Shown here: positions 63,978-64,000 of the stretch, piece by piece
Layout of the letters: every line of letters begins with the position of its first letter
Numbering within the stretch: position 1 is the first letter of the stretch
Assembly: GCA_008180335.1 (NCBI GenBank)
Contig: VTEF01000008.1
Coordinates: 11,363 to 75,362, forward strand
Direction: 5' to 3'
Origin: Priestia megaterium
GTDB taxonomy: Bacteria; Bacillota; Bacilli; Bacillales; Bacillaceae_H
DNA: 64,000 nt
The notes under the pieces: model-generated
The model's input: only the letters and a program-made list of their open reading frames with translations
Databases searched by the model: none
What the model was told of the DNA's origin: nothing
Program-made: the position numbers and the translations under genes

Positions 63978-64000
63978 ATGAAAAAAAACACACCAAAAAG
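63978..64000 (+). CDS. Start of a plus-strand gene (partial)
   Basis: ATG at 63978 with AAGGAAG about ten bases upstream begins MKKNTPK before the window ends. It would be divergent from the FapA-family gene. Too short to identify, and it may not be real. Confidence 0.35.

Overview
The window is low-GC Firmicute DNA and almost certainly comes from an endospore-forming member of the Bacillaceae. Evidence for this: a near-textbook cwlJ cortex hydrolase gene, a NucA/NucB nuclease, a multi-PAS kinase of the Spo0A-kinase type, secreted liquefying alpha-amylase and bacillolysin, GGAGG-type ribosome binding sites, frequent TTG/GTG starts, and CcpA (cre)-like sites. No rRNA, tRNA, CRISPR array, insertion sequence or prophage was seen. 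Genus cannot be fixed from the sequence alone.

Region 1 (1-5.6 kb) is a compact catabolic cluster: a Rieske oxygenase with a bridging glutamate, an aldehyde dehydrogenase, a D-malate/tartrate-type decarboxylating dehydrogenase and a BCCT transporter. Together these fit uptake of L-carnitine, cleavage to trimethylamine and (R)-malic semialdehyde, oxidation to D-malate and decarboxylation to pyruvate. The electron-donating reductase is not in the window. A secreted lipase follows (5.7-7.1 kb).

Region 2 (7.5-12.9 kb) is a five-gene minus-strand operon: M20 deacylase, RpiR regulator, GNAT acyltransferase, N-succinylamino acid racemase and YjiH membrane protein. This matches the known route that converts D- to L-amino acids through N-succinyl intermediates, with an RpiR-type operator candidate at the promoter.

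Region 3 (13-33.9 kb) is mixed: a secreted phytase-like esterase, YnfA, an ECF sigma/anti-sigma pair, a small catalase-like peroxidase with a MarR/OhrR-type operator, cwlJ, a GntR regulator beside a broken cupin-type phosphoglucose isomerase gene, a ykkC (guanidine-I) riboswitch in front of an MBL-fold hydrolase and a cupin, a histidine kinase, a chemoreceptor, several small genes, a nuclease, and a TetR/flavin-oxidoreductase pair with matching operators.

Region 4 (33.9-57.1 kb) is a surface polysaccharide locus. It contains three tandem CpsB/YwqE-like PHP paralogues whose metal-binding residues are largely lost, an SGNH-type protein, an LCP ligase, the CpsC/CpsD tyrosine kinase pair, and a long minus-strand operon: an intact CpsB phosphatase, a leader with a 20-bp hairpin, galU, the initiating glycosyltransferase, two rhamnosyltransferase-like enzymes, Wzy, Wzx, pyruvyl transferase and rfbACBD. 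VanZ, a beta-helix protein and galE sit upstream. The likely product is a rhamnose-containing, possibly pyruvylated polysaccharide.

Region 5 (57.4-64 kb) carries secreted alpha-amylase, a 41-residue small protein, bacillolysin and a FapA-family protein. The observations most worth following are the degenerate PHP paralogues, the riboswitch-controlled MBL/cupin pair and the carnitine-type cluster.
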